A DNA stretch of 39,411 bases from Clostridia bacterium (GTDB lineage: Bacteria; Bacillota; Clostridia; Oscillospirales; CAG-272): the NCBI GenBank assembly GCA_017451735.1, contig JAFTNU010000011.1, positions 1 to 39,411 of the forward strand. Reading direction: 5' to 3'. Shown here in pieces: positions 14,052 to 22,052 of this stretch. The translations under genes were made by a program, and so were the position numbers. The notes under the pieces are model-generated. The model had not been told where the DNA came from. It did not search any database and was given only the letters and a program-made list of their open reading frames with translations. Positions within the stretch are counted from its first letter, which is position 1. Each line of letters opens with the position of its first letter.

Positions 14052-15359
14052 TTATTTTTCAATCAGATCGCAACGCACCAGATCCGCATAGGTCTCGCGA
14101 CGAACGGCCACGCGCGCCTTGCCCTCATGCACCATGACGATGGGGGGGCGAGGAATGCGGTTATAGTTGGATGCCATAGAGTAGTTGTAGGCGCCGGTGC
14201 AAAGCACGGCCAGAATATCGCCCCGTTGGGGCTTTTGAATGGGCATGTTCTCGCCGATCAGGTCACCGGACTCGCAGCATCGGCCGGCCACGGTGGCGCG
14301 GTAATCCTTGGGAGCGCCCGCGCGGTCCGCGATGAGCACCGTATATTGGGATTGATACAGAGCGTAGCGGGGGTTGTCGGGCATACCGCCGTCGATAGAG
14401 ACGTAATTGCGGAACCCGGGGATCTCCTTGACCGAGCCCACGGTATAAAGGGTCACGCCTGCGGCGGCCACCAGCGAGCGGCCGGGCTCTAAAATGACGC
14501 GGGGCATGGCCACGCCGTATTGCGCGGCACCGTTTTGTACGATCTCGGCGATCTGACGGATGGCATCGGCATAATCGATGCCGCGGTCGTCCTCGGTGTA
14601 GCGGACGCCGAGACCGCCGCCCAGGTTCAGCTCCTTGGCCTCAAAGCCGGTGGCGCCCTTCACATCGGCGATAAAGCGCAGCATGATGCCCGCCGCATCG
14701 CGGAAGGGGTCGATCTCAAAGATCTGGGAGCCGATATGGCAATGAAAGCCTGCCAATCGGATGCCCTTGCAGGCAAGCGCCTTTTGGGTGATGGCCAGGG
14801 CCTGTCCCGTGGCGATGGCGTTGCCGAATTTGGAATCCACATTACCCGTCACAATGGCACGGTGCGTGTGGGGATCGATGCCGGGCGTGATGCGCAACAG
14901 GATCTTTTGCACCTTGCCGCGGGCGCGGGCAAGGGCGTCCAGAGACTCCAGCTCCTCGTCGCCGTCCACCACGATGGTGCCTACGCCCATATCAAGAGCT
15001 TGGCAAAGATCGGCATCGGTTTTATTGTTGCCGTGGAAGTAGATGCGCTCGGCAGGGAAGCCGGCATTCTGTGCGGTGTAAAGCTCACCGCCCGATACGC
15101 AGTCGATTCCCAGCCCCTCCTCGGCAACGATCTTGTAAACGCCGGTGAAGGAGAGGGCCTTGGAGGCATACAGCGGCAGAGCGTCGGCACCAAAGTGCTT
15201 GCGGGCCGCCGTCAAATAGGTGCGGCAGTTTTGGCGGATGACATCCTCGTCAATGATGTAGGCGGGAGTGCCGAATTCGCGGGCCAGTTCTACGGCATCC
15301 ATGCCGCCGATGGTCAGATGGCCCTCCTTGTTTTTGTCGAGATGAGCGTGCAGAATCAT
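14052..15359 (-). CDS. lysA: Diaminopimelate decarboxylase
   Basis: 435 aa PLP enzyme making lysine from meso-diaminopimelate. The PLP lysine is K67 in LPLYASKALS, the glycine-rich phosphate site is in ELNLGGGLGVRY, HCHIGSQIF binds near the cofactor, and CCESGDLIGEN provides the cysteine from the partner subunit. This is a group IV decarboxylase fold of usual length. I chose the ATG at 15359 because AAAGGA stands 8 nt before it; longer starts would overlap the phosphatase gene. No lysine riboswitch is seen before it because it sits inside an operon. Confidence 0.95.
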   Translation of the reverse strand: MILHAHLDKNKEGHLTIGGMDAVELAREFGTPAYIIDEDVIRQNCRTYLTAARKHFGADALPLYASKALSFTGVYKIVAEEGLGIDCVSGGELYTAQNAGFPAERIYFHGNNKTDADLCQALDMGVGTIVVDGDEELESLDALARARGKVQKILLRITPGIDPHTHRAIVTGNVDSKFGNAIATGQALAITQKALACKGIRLAGFHCHIGSQIFEIDPFRDAAGIMLRFIADVKGATGFEAKELNLGGGLGVRYTEDDRGIDYADAIRQIAEIVQNGAAQYGVAMPRVILEPGRSLVAAAGVTLYTVGSVKEIPGFRNYVSIDGGMPDNPRYALYQSQYTVLIADRAGAPKDYRATVAGRCCESGDLIGENMPIQKPQRGDILAVLCTGAYNYSMASNYNRIPRPPIVMVHEGKARVAVRRETYADLVRCDLIEK

Positions 15360-15382
15360 AGTTATTATCCTTTCGTAAGGGG

Positions 15383-16024
15383 TTAAAGCAGGTGCTTTGG
15401 TGTGTGAGAATCGGCACCTGTCAGATGGGTGGTCAAATTCATTTGCTTCAGAGTGAAGCAACCGTTTTCACAGTCATAGATTGTGATCGAGGCATTCTCG
15501 TGAAAGGGCTGCTCGCGAATGGCCTCGCAGGGGGCTCCGTTTGCCATGCAGTCGATCACGCGGCAGGGGAGGGCATGGGTGGCGATCACCACGCATTTTC
15601 CTTCGTTTTCTTCGAGGATGCGCTTTACGGTCCGTGTGACGCGGTCAAAGGCCTGTCTTGTGGATTCTCCGCCGGTGCAGGGGGCATCCACATCGGCCCG
15701 ATGATGCTCGAATGCCTCGCGGTATTCCACCTTGATCTCATCAAAGAGCCGTCCCTCCCACAGGCCCATGTGCAGCTCCCGCAGACCCGCCTCGGGTATA
15801 ACGGTCAGCCCCAGTCGTTTGGCTGTGGGGGCAACGGTATCCACGGCTCGTGAAAGATCGCTGGCGTAAACGGCATCAATGTGTTCATGAGTGGTCAGAT
15901 AATCAGCGACCCGCTGGGCCTGCTCCAGGCCCAGCTCGGTCAGAGGTACATCCATGTGCCCGGTATAGCGTCTTGAGGCATTGGTCACGCTGTAGCCGTG
16001 ACGGATCACGATCAGTCTGGTCAT
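15383..16024 (-). CDS. Histidine phosphatase family protein (second tandem copy)
   Basis: 213 aa. The phosphohistidine motif is RHGYSVTN at residues 8-15, followed by YTGHMDVPLTELGLEQAQ, the acid region around ELHMGLWEGR, and the second histidine in VVIATHALP. Such enzymes (phosphoglycerate mutase/CobC-like) remove phosphate from varied small molecules. It is a diverged paralog of the gene directly upstream and overlaps it by 4 nt (ATGA), so the two are translationally coupled. The substrate is unknown. Confidence 0.88.
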   Translation of the reverse strand: MTRLIVIRHGYSVTNASRRYTGHMDVPLTELGLEQAQRVADYLTTHEHIDAVYASDLSRAVDTVAPTAKRLGLTVIPEAGLRELHMGLWEGRLFDEIKVEYREAFEHHRADVDAPCTGGESTRQAFDRVTRTVKRILEENEGKCVVIATHALPCRVIDCMANGAPCEAIREQPFHENASITIYDCENGCFTLKQMNLTTHLTGADSHTPKHLL

Positions 16025-16656
16025 ATATGGGTGCCTCCCTCTATGCCGACCAGATGTGCGGTGATGTTGATCTGCTCGGGGGTGAAGCGACCCTTTTCAA
16101 AGCGCAGAATCTGAATCGAGGCGTTGGCGGGCTCGGGGCATTCCCCGATGCGCGCAAGCTCCCCCACCGTTGCCTTGCAAAGCATGGACATGACAGGCGT
16201 CCAATGGGTAGCGATCAAAACAGTTTTTCCCTCGTTTTCCTCGGCAATCCGCGTGACGGTGGCCACCACTCGCTCAAAAACCTGAGCGACCGTTTCGCCA
16301 CCCGTGCACAGAGCGTGTGAGAGATCGTGGCTCCACATGAGGCGATCCTCGGGGTATTTTTCATTCAGCACCGCGAAGGGGACCCCCTCCCATTCACCGG
16401 CAAAGATCTCTCTCAGATCCTGCTCGGGGATCACAGGCAGACCGAACGCATCGGCCGTGGGGCGGGCGGTATCCATGGCTCTGGTCAGACTGCTGGCGTA
16501 AACGGCATCAATGTGCTCGTGGGTCAGCAAATAATCGGCCGCCGCCCTCGCCTGGGCGTGTCCCCGCTCGGTCAAGGGGGCATCGGTATGACCGGCAAAC
16601 CAAACATGCAGATTTGCCTCGCTTTGCCCATGACGGATCAGGATCAGTCTTGTCAT
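16021..16656 (-). CDS. Histidine phosphatase family protein (first tandem copy)
   Basis: 211 aa. RHGQSEAN at 8-15, FAGHTDAPLTERGHAQAR, the acid region REIFAGEWEGVPF, and the second histidine in VLIATHWTP. Same layout as the following gene, clearly from a tandem duplication, with about half of the residues changed. The SD GGAGG precedes the ATG. It lies between engB and its paralog. The substrate is unknown; the alpha-ribazole phosphatase or general phosphoglycerate mutase-like label is equally possible. Confidence 0.88.
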   Translation of the reverse strand: MTRLILIRHGQSEANLHVWFAGHTDAPLTERGHAQARAAADYLLTHEHIDAVYASSLTRAMDTARPTADAFGLPVIPEQDLREIFAGEWEGVPFAVLNEKYPEDRLMWSHDLSHALCTGGETVAQVFERVVATVTRIAEENEGKTVLIATHWTPVMSMLCKATVGELARIGECPEPANASIQILRFEKGRFTPEQINITAHLVGIEGGTHI

Positions 16657-16659
16657 GAT

Positions 16660-17265
16660 TCACACCTCCGCATAGCGTCGAATGGTTTTCAGAACTTCCT
16701 CTTTCCCCTCGCCGTTCAGAGCCGAGAAGGGCAGAATGGGGGTGCCGTCGGGAATATCCGGGTGGCGGGCAAGCTCCTCCAGTGCGGCGGTGCGGTTGGT
16801 CTTATTCAGCTTGTCCGCCTTGGTTGCCACCACCGCAAAGGGCAGGCCCGTTGCGCCAAGATATTGCAGCATCATTTCGTCGTCCTTGGTGGGGCCCACC
16901 TTCAGATCGATGAGCTGAAGCACCAGGCAAACCCGGTCGATGTTACGGTTTTTGGTAAAGTAGCCGTCGGTCAGTGCCGACCATTTGGCCTTTTCGGCAG
17001 GGGGGCGCTTGGCAAAGCCGTAGCCGGGCAGATCAACCAGAAACAGCTGACCGTCCACATCGTAAAAGTTGACGGTAATGGTCTTACCGGGGGCACTGCT
17101 GACCCGCGCCAGCGCCTTGCGACCCAGCAGAGTGTTGACCAGGGAGCTTTTACCCACATTGGAGCGCCCCGAAAGGGCTATCTGGGGCACGGGAGCGGCA
17201 GGAAACTGTCGGGGATCTCCCGCACTGATGAACAGCTTGGCGTTTTGCACGTGAAGATCAGCCAT
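16660..17265 (-). CDS. engB: Ribosome biogenesis GTPase EngB/YsxC
   Basis: 201 aa TRAFAC GTPase needed for 50S subunit assembly. G1 is GRSNVGKS (33-40), G3 is DLPGYGFAKRP, and G4 is ATKADKLNK. The ATG at 17265 has AAGGAGG 5 nt upstream and overlaps the lon stop by 8 nt. The lon-engB order is conserved with B. subtilis lonA-ysxC. Confidence 0.95.
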   Translation of the reverse strand: MADLHVQNAKLFISAGDPRQFPAAPVPQIALSGRSNVGKSSLVNTLLGRKALARVSSAPGKTITVNFYDVDGQLFLVDLPGYGFAKRPPAEKAKWSALTDGYFTKNRNIDRVCLVLQLIDLKVGPTKDDEMMLQYLGATGLPFAVVATKADKLNKTNRTAALEELARHPDIPDGTPILPFSALNGEGKEEVLKTIRRYAEV

Positions 17266-19675
17266 GGCGGCCTCCTTGTGCGCTGGCCGCGGGGGCATTG
17301 ATCCCAACGGCCGATGCAACGGGCACGGGGGTGCTGTGGGGGATGCCGTTGGTCAGGGCCTTTGAGAGCACCTCGGTCAGATCGCGGCAGGGAATGATCT
17401 CCAGCACCGCAAGAGCCTCCTTGTCAAGGTCGGGCAGATCCCGCAGATTGTCTGCGGGGATCAGTACGGTCTTGACTCCCGCCGCGGCGGCCGCCATGGT
17501 CTTTTCCTTCAGCCCGCCGATGGCAAGGACCTCACCTGTCAGTGTTGCCTCGCCGGTCATGGCCAGATCGTGACGCACGGTGGCCCCCGAAAGGGCGCTG
17601 GCGATGGCGGTTACCATAGCGGCACCGGCAGAGGGGCCGTCCTTCGGAATGGCCCCTTCGGGGAAGTGGATGTGCAGATCGTAATGCTTATGGAAATCGG
17701 GGTCGATGCCAAGCTCCGCCGCATGGGCGCGGATGTAGCTGACGGCAATGTGGGCCGATTCCTTCATCACATCTCCAAGGGAGCCGGTCAATTCCACCTT
17801 GCCCTCGCCGGGCATGACCAGGGCCTCCACCTTCAGCAGGTCTCCTCCCGCCTCGGTATAGGCCAGCCCGTTGACCACGCCGCACACGTCGCGGTCGCCA
17901 AGGGGCGCGCGGATGTGCTTCTTCGGCCCCAACAGCTCGGGCAGATTCTTTTCGGTCACGGTTACGCTTTTTGCCTCGCCTGCGGCAATCCTGCGGGCCG
18001 CCTTGCGGCATATATCGGCAATGTGGCGTTCCAGATTGCGCACGCCTGCCTCGCGGGTATAATCGTCGATGATCGAGGCGATCGCCCCGTCGGTGATGCG
18101 GAGCATCCGACGGTTGAGACCGTGGCGCTTGAGCTGCTTGCCGATCAGATGATTGGCGGCAATGTGCAGCTTTTCGTTTTTGGTATAGGTAGAGAGCTCG
18201 ATGATCTCCATACGGTCGATCAGGGGTCTCGGTACGGTATCCAGGGTGTTGGCCGTGGCGATGAACAGGCAGTCGGAAAGGTCAAAGGGTAGCTCCACAA
18301 AATGGTCGCGGAAGGACTTGTTCTGCTCTCCGTCCAGCACCTCCAAAAGGGCCGAGGAGGGATCGCCATGGGCGTCGCGGGTCAGCTTATCGATCTCGTC
18401 CAGCAGAATGAGCGGATTATTGACGCCTGCCTGAGTCAGAGCTGCGATGATGCGCCCGGGCATGGCACCCAGATAGGTCTTACGGTGACCACGGATGTCG
18501 GCCTCGTCCCGCACACCGCCAAGAGACACCCGCACGTATTTGCGGTTCATGGCGTGGGCGATGGATTGGGCCACAGAGGTCTTACCCACACCGGGAGGGC
18601 CCACCAGGCAGATGATCTGATTGCGCAGCTCCGGGTTCAGCTTTTTCACGGCCAGAAATTCGAGAATGCGCTCCTTGACCTTTTCCATGCCGTCGTGATC
18701 GGCGTCCAGGATCTTTTGAGCCGATGCCAGATCCACACGGTCATGGGTCTTCTGATTCCAGGGGAGATCGAGGCAGACGTCCAGGTAGTTCCGCAGTACG
18801 CTGGCCTCGGCAGAGCCGAAGGGGGTCTTGGCCATGCGGTCGTTTTCCTTCAACAGCTTCTTTTCCACCTCTGCTGGCAGCTTGGCGGCGCGGATGCGGC
18901 GCTCGTATTCGTCGATCTCGCTGTCGCCGTCCTCGCCCAGCTCCTCCTGGATCACACGGGCTTGCTCACGCAGATAATATTCCTTTTGGTTGCGGGAAAG
19001 GCGCTCGCGCACCTCCTTGTGAATGGCCATCTCGCAGACCAGCAGCTCGGTCTCCTCGCGGATCAGCACTGCGGTTTGCTCCAGACGCTCGATGGGGTCG
19101 AAGGTCTCGAGAATGGTCTGCTTGTCTTCAAAGCGTACCAGAATGTTGGCGGCCACAAAGTCCGAGAAGGCACCGGGAGCTTCGATGGCTGTAGCGGCCT
19201 TTACCACATCCTCGGTCAGGTTGGGCAGAAAGGATACCATGTTAGAAAGGCTCCGCTTGGCCTCACGCAGCAGGGCCTCCTCACGCAGGCCGTATTCCGC
19301 AGGAGCATCGGGCAGATGGCAGAGCACCCGGGCGGTATAGTAGTCGGCAAAGCGATGAAGCGCGGTTAGCTCGGCGCGTGCGTAGCCCTCGCAGACGATA
19401 CGCATATTGCCGTCGGGGCTCTTGATCGCTTGCTTGATCTTGGCCACGGTCCCCACGCGGTAAAAATCGGTTTCGGTGTATTGATCATTCTCTTTGGGCT
19501 CGGTCAGTGAGACCAGCATTACAAAGGAATCGGTGGCGTTCGCCGCGGTGGCGGCGGCCAGAGATACCTCGTCGGCAACCTCAAAATTGATGGGAATGGC
19601 AGGGAATGCCGCCACGCCGCCCAATACGATCAAGGGGAGCGTGAGTGTTTCGGCAGAGTCGAAGATAGGGGGCAT
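17258..19675 (-). CDS. lon: ATP-dependent protease Lon
   Basis: 805 aa, full-length LonA. An N-terminal substrate domain (about 1-300) with coiled part ends at SRNQKEYYLREQARVIQ; the AAA+ module has Walker A GPPGVGKT near 358 and Walker B ILLDEIDKL; the protease domain has the catalytic serine in KDGPSAGAAM near 680 and the lysine in GGLKEKTMAA about 43 residues on. It degrades damaged and regulatory proteins in the cytoplasm. AAAGGA stands 8 nt before the ATG at 19675; an upstream in-frame start at 19750 lies at the promoter. It heads the long minus-strand run. No CtsR or CIRCE site is seen. Confidence 0.97.
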   Translation of the reverse strand: MPPIFDSAETLTLPLIVLGGVAAFPAIPINFEVADEVSLAAATAANATDSFVMLVSLTEPKENDQYTETDFYRVGTVAKIKQAIKSPDGNMRIVCEGYARAELTALHRFADYYTARVLCHLPDAPAEYGLREEALLREAKRSLSNMVSFLPNLTEDVVKAATAIEAPGAFSDFVAANILVRFEDKQTILETFDPIERLEQTAVLIREETELLVCEMAIHKEVRERLSRNQKEYYLREQARVIQEELGEDGDSEIDEYERRIRAAKLPAEVEKKLLKENDRMAKTPFGSAEASVLRNYLDVCLDLPWNQKTHDRVDLASAQKILDADHDGMEKVKERILEFLAVKKLNPELRNQIICLVGPPGVGKTSVAQSIAHAMNRKYVRVSLGGVRDEADIRGHRKTYLGAMPGRIIAALTQAGVNNPLILLDEIDKLTRDAHGDPSSALLEVLDGEQNKSFRDHFVELPFDLSDCLFIATANTLDTVPRPLIDRMEIIELSTYTKNEKLHIAANHLIGKQLKRHGLNRRMLRITDGAIASIIDDYTREAGVRNLERHIADICRKAARRIAAGEAKSVTVTEKNLPELLGPKKHIRAPLGDRDVCGVVNGLAYTEAGGDLLKVEALVMPGEGKVELTGSLGDVMKESAHIAVSYIRAHAAELGIDPDFHKHYDLHIHFPEGAIPKDGPSAGAAMVTAIASALSGATVRHDLAMTGEATLTGEVLAIGGLKEKTMAAAAAGVKTVLIPADNLRDLPDLDKEALAVLEIIPCRDLTEVLSKALTNGIPHSTPVPVASAVGINAPAASAQGGRHG

Positions 19676-19707
19676 TGCTATGTTCCTTTCGGGTGATTTA
19701 TGCTGAT

Positions 19708-19722
19708 GTATCCGATGGATAC
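19708..19722. repeat. Short palindrome in the lon leader
   Basis: GTATCC-GAT-GGATAC lies between the lon promoter and its SD. It may be an operator, but no known regulator site is recognised. Confidence 0.4.
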
Positions 19723-19738
19723 AAATATACAGTATATT

Positions 19739-19767
19739 ATTATACCACAAACTTCTGTCGATTTCCA
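19739..19767 (-). promoter_or_regulatory. Candidate sigma-A promoter of lon
   Basis: On the minus strand: TGGAAA (19762-19767), 17 bp, TATAAT (19739-19744). The -35 is weak, the -10 perfect. The leader would be about 55 nt. Confidence 0.65.
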
Positions 19768-19800
19768 GTACTTTTTTGCAAAAATATCATTATAAACATA

Positions 19801-19998
19801 GAAAAAGACGCAGACCGCCCATGGGCGGCCTGCGTCGGCCGATAGATTCCTCCGCCGTGGCGGATTTATATCATTGCCTCCGGTGGCGGAGACAAAATGC
19901 ACGGTGGAAAGAACCCTTTGCGCGCGTTGGTGTCATAAGGTTGGCACTCCGCGCAAAGCGGTGATCCGCCGTGCACACGCAGTCGGTTTTGACCGCGC
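19801..19998 (-). ncRNA. Candidate structured non-coding RNA between lon and infC, class not assigned
   Basis: A minus-strand transcription unit with promoter at 20005-20033 and terminator at 19802-19836, about 200 nt and no plausible ORF. In transcript order: hairpin CGGU-CAAA-ACCG; a long hairpin with outer arms GUGCACGG/CCGUGCAU (19969-19976 with 19897-19904) and an inner 9-bp stem CUUUGCGCG/CGCGCAAAG (19950-19958 with 19916-19924); hairpins CUCCG/CGGAG (19878-19891) and UCCGCC/GGCGGA (19851-19864); then the terminator. The stacked, GC-rich, perfectly paired pieces separated by asymmetric loops argue for a functional RNA. It does not show the SRP RNA core or the end-to-end pairing of 6S RNA. 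It may be free-standing or a leader of lon. Confidence 0.62.
19802..19836 (-). terminator. Terminator of the candidate non-coding RNA
   Basis: On the minus strand GACGCAG-G-CCGCCC, AT, GGGCGG-T-CTGCGTC, then TTTTTC. Very stable, with one internal mismatch. Confidence 0.88.
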
Positions 19999-20004
19999 CT
20001 TGTT

Positions 20005-20033
20005 ATTATAGCAAGGTCGGGGCGATTTGTAAA
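20005..20033 (-). promoter_or_regulatory. Sigma-A promoter of the candidate non-coding RNA
   Basis: On the minus strand: TTTACA (20028-20033), 17 bp, TATAAT (20005-20010). Five of six and six of six matches; the start would be near 19998. Confidence 0.82.
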
Positions 20034-20044
20034 TATCCAAAACC

Positions 20045-20121
20045 GACAATTTTTGATCGAAATTTTCGTGATAATATCCACAAAGAAAAAATTTCGTCGG
20101 ATTTGTCCGTCAAAAATTGTC
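20045..20121. repeat. Inverted pair of a 12-bp AT-rich motif between two divergent promoters
   Basis: GACAATTTTTGA at 20045-20056 and its reverse complement at 20110-20121, 53 bp apart. They lie between the non-coding RNA promoter and the infC promoter and may bind a common regulator; none is recognised. The 20057-20109 spacer holds no gene. Confidence 0.4.
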
Positions 20122-20179
20122 ACAAATGCCGATTTTCGCAGAAAAACCGAAAAGTCGAAAAAAATCGGTGAAAAGGGGC

Positions 20180-20208
20180 TTGACAAGCGGCCGCCCCCGT
20201 GGTATAAT
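20180..20208 (+). promoter_or_regulatory. Consensus sigma-A promoter of infC-rpmI-rplT
   Basis: TTGACA (20180-20185), exactly 17 bp, TATAAT (20203-20208). A perfect match, fitting for a ribosomal-protein operon. The leader is about 160 nt. Confidence 0.93.
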
Positions 20209-20215
20209 ATTCGCG

Positions 20216-20373
20216 CAAAGAAGCAGAACGTTCCGCGTTCTCACCCTGCCGCCGTCGAGCGCGCTCGGTTGATATGGACCATGGCGATCGTGCCATAGGT
20301 GTGTCGTGCGGAGTGTTCCTTCGTGCGATTTTTTATTTCACCGGACACTGTTCGGAATTGGAGGTGCCTTCCT
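20216..20373 (+). promoter_or_regulatory. infC operon leader with internal terminator (probable L20-type leader)
   Basis: Between promoter and start codon the leader has small hairpins (ATGGC/GCCAT at 20281-20296; GAGCGCGCTC palindrome near 20258) and then a terminator at 20304-20338. In B. subtilis this operon is controlled by ribosomal protein L20, which binds the leader and favours premature termination. The gene order and the attenuator suggest the same logic here; the L20-binding fold itself was not verified. Confidence 0.62.
20304..20338 (+). terminator. Attenuator terminator in the infC leader
   Basis: TCGTGCGGAG (20304-20313), loop TGTTC, CTTCGTGCGA (20319-20328), ten pairs with three G-U, then TTTTTTATTT. 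It lies 36 nt before the infC start codon, so it must be bypassed for expression. Confidence 0.75.
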
Positions 20374-20892
20374 ATTAGCGCTGGAAAAGATATGCTGATC
20401 AATGAGGAGATTCGCGAAAAAGAAGTCCGTGCGATCGGCGATGACGGAGAAACCCTGGGGCTGATGTCCTCGAACGCCGCTCTCAAATTGGCGTATGACC
20501 GCGGCCTTGATCTGGTATTGATCGCTCCTCAGGCAACGCCCCCTGTTTGCCGCATCATGGATTACGGCAAATATCGCTTTGACCGCGAAAAGAAGGAAAA
20601 AGAAGCCAAAAAGAAGCAGCAGGTGGTCGAGCTCAAAGAGGTTCAGCTCTCCTGCCGCATCGATGTGCACGATTTTGAGACCAAGGCCCGCAATGCCGTC
20701 CGCTTTCTCAGCGCGGGGAACAAGGTGCGTGTGGTCCTTCGCTTCAAGGGTCGCGAAATGGCACATCAGGAGCAGGGCCGTGATGTTCTCACCCGCTTTG
20801 AAGAGGCTGTGGCCTCTGCCGGTGTGGTGGAAAAGAAGCCCGTGCTCGACGGGCGCTTGATGACCATGATCGTGGTCCCCGTCAAGAAGTAA
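20374..20892 (+). CDS. infC: Translation initiation factor IF-3, AUU start
   Basis: 172 aa. IF-3 binds the 30S subunit and checks the start codon and initiator tRNA. The N-domain shows LINEEIREKEVRAIGDDGE and the C-domain RIDVHDFETKARNAVRFLSAGNKVRVVLRFKGREMAH. The ATT at 20374 has GGAGG 9 nt upstream and gives the usual family length (B. subtilis IF-3 also has an AUU start); the ATG at 20392 would cut the N-domain and has no SD, and the GTG at 20299 lies before the attenuator. AUU lets IF-3 repress its own translation. It heads infC-rpmI-rplT. Confidence 0.95.
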   Translation: MSAGKDMLINEEIREKEVRAIGDDGETLGLMSSNAALKLAYDRGLDLVLIAPQATPPVCRIMDYGKYRFDREKKEKEAKKKQQVVELKEVQLSCRIDVHDFETKARNAVRFLSAGNKVRVVLRFKGREMAHQEQGRDVLTRFEEAVASAGVVEKKPVLDGRLMTMIVVPVKK

Positions 20893-20952
20893 GTCCATTT
20901 TGGCGGTACGCCGCCTGATGATACAGATCATGATACAAAGGAGTAAATAAAA

Positions 20953-21147
20953 ATGGGAAAAATCAAAACTCACAAGGCATCTGCCAAAAGATTTTCCGTT
21001 ACCGGAACCGGCAAGGTTAAGATGAACCACTGCCATCACCGCCACAACCTTGGTCTCAAGGATGCTAAGCGCAAGAGACATCTGCGTTCTTCCGCAATTC
21101 TCAGCGCGTCCATGACCGCAACCGCTCGTCACCTGATCCAGAAATAA
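20953..21147 (+). CDS. rpmI: 50S ribosomal protein L35
   Basis: 64 aa, basic: MGKIKTHKASAKRFSVTGTG, then the His-rich MNHCHHRHNLGLKDAKRKRHL and a final LIQK. It binds 23S rRNA in the large subunit. AAAGGAG precedes the ATG. Middle gene of the infC operon. Confidence 0.97.
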   Translation: MGKIKTHKASAKRFSVTGTGKVKMNHCHHRHNLGLKDAKRKRHLRSSAILSASMTATARHLIQK

Positions 21148-21168
21148 GAGAAACGGAGGAAGAAAACA

Positions 21169-21522
21169 ATGGCAAGAGTAAAAGGCGCGATGATGACGCG
21201 CAAGAGAAGAAATAAAGTTCTGAAGGCTGCAAAGGGTTACTGGGGTGCAAAGTCCAAGCACTTCAAGATGGCTAAAGAGGCCATCATGAAGAGCGGCAAC
21301 TACGCATTCGCAGGCCGCAAGATGAAGAAGAGAGATTTCCGCTCTCTTTGGATCGCCCGTATCTCCGCTCAGGCTAAGGTCAACGGCATCAACTACTCCA
21401 CCTTCATGCACGGTCTGAAGAAGGCAGGCGTTGATCTCAACCGCAAGATGCTTTCTGAGCTGGCAGTGTCCGACAAAGAGGCTTTCGCCGCTCTGGTCGA
21501 GACCGCAAAGGCTGCACTGTAA
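21169..21522 (+). CDS. rplT: 50S ribosomal protein L20
   Basis: 117 aa. The extended basic N-terminus ([26 protein letters not shown]) and [41 protein letters not shown] are diagnostic. L20 is needed for early 50S assembly and, in B. subtilis, represses its own operon by binding the leader. CGGAGG precedes the ATG. The operon ends at a terminator 7 nt after the stop. Confidence 0.97.
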   Translation: MARVKGAMMTRKRRNKVLKAAKGYWGAKSKHFKMAKEAIMKSGNYAFAGRKMKKRDFRSLWIARISAQAKVNGINYSTFMHGLKKAGVDLNRKMLSELAVSDKEAFAALVETAKAAL

Positions 21523-21528
21523 AGGATG

Positions 21529-21557
21529 AAAAACCCGGTTTCAACCGGGTTTTTCTC
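21529..21557 (+). terminator. Terminator after rplT
   Basis: AAAAACCCGGTT, TC, AACCGGGTTTTT, then CTCTATATTT. Confidence 0.93.
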
Positions 21558-21584
21558 TATATTTACGCCTTCAAAAAGCGGCGC

Positions 21585-22052
21585 ATTTCGGCGTTGCTCC
21601 TCGCCTCAGTCCTCGACGTAGAGCACTACGCCTTCGGGTATCGGCTGCGGTGCGCCTTGAACTGCTTGCTTTTTGAAGGCGTGGGTGGTGTGGAGCGGCA
21701 CATTTCGGCGTTGCTCCTCGCCTCAGCCCTCGACGTAGAGCATTACGCCTTCGGGTATCGGCTGCGGTGCGCCTTGAACTGCTTGCTTTTTGAAGGCGTG
21801 GGTGGTGTGGAGCGGCGCATTTCGGTGTTGCTCCTCGCCTCAGCCCTCGACGTAGAGCACTATGCCTTCAGGTATCGGCTGCGGTGCGCCTTGAACTGCT
21901 TGCTTTTTGAAGGTGTGGGTGGTGTGGAGCGGCGCATTTCGGCGTTGCTCCTCGCCTCAGCCCTCGACGTAGAGCATTACGCCTTCGGGTATCGGCTGCG
22001 GTGCGCCTTGAACTGCTTGCTTTTTGAAGGCGTGGGTCGTGTGGAGCGGCGC
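21585..22052. repeat. Four tandem copies of a 117-bp repeat
   Basis: Copies start at 21585, 21702, 21819 and 21936, exactly 117 bp apart, with only a few substitutions between them. A fifth copy begins at 22053 but departs after about 5 bp. The unit begins ATTTCGGCGTTGCTCCTCGC and ends in a motif GCTTTTTGAAGGCGT plus GGGTGGTGTGGAGCGGCGC. The array starts with the inverted motif ACGCCTTCAAAAAGC (21565-21579), a 15-bp perfect match to the unit's end. Since 117 is 39 codons, one plus frame stays open through the array, but it has no SD or ATG and its changes are often amino-acid changing. Confidence 0.93.

Noticed and set aside
19930-19960. T-box riboswitch on the plus strand (AAGGTTGGCACTCCGCG)
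   Set aside because: The match to the T-box consensus AGGGTGGNACCGCG is only partial, no plus-strand promoter precedes it, and promoter and terminator both point to the minus strand.
19801-19998. 6S RNA or SRP RNA
   Set aside because: No end-to-end pairing with a central bubble as in 6S RNA, and none of the SRP domain IV core sequence.
20299-20373. GTG-started N-terminal extension of IF-3
   Set aside because: It would begin before the leader terminator and add 25 residues not seen in the family; no SD.
21585-22052. CRISPR array
   Set aside because: Repeats are 117 bp in direct contact, without spacers; no cas genes are nearby.
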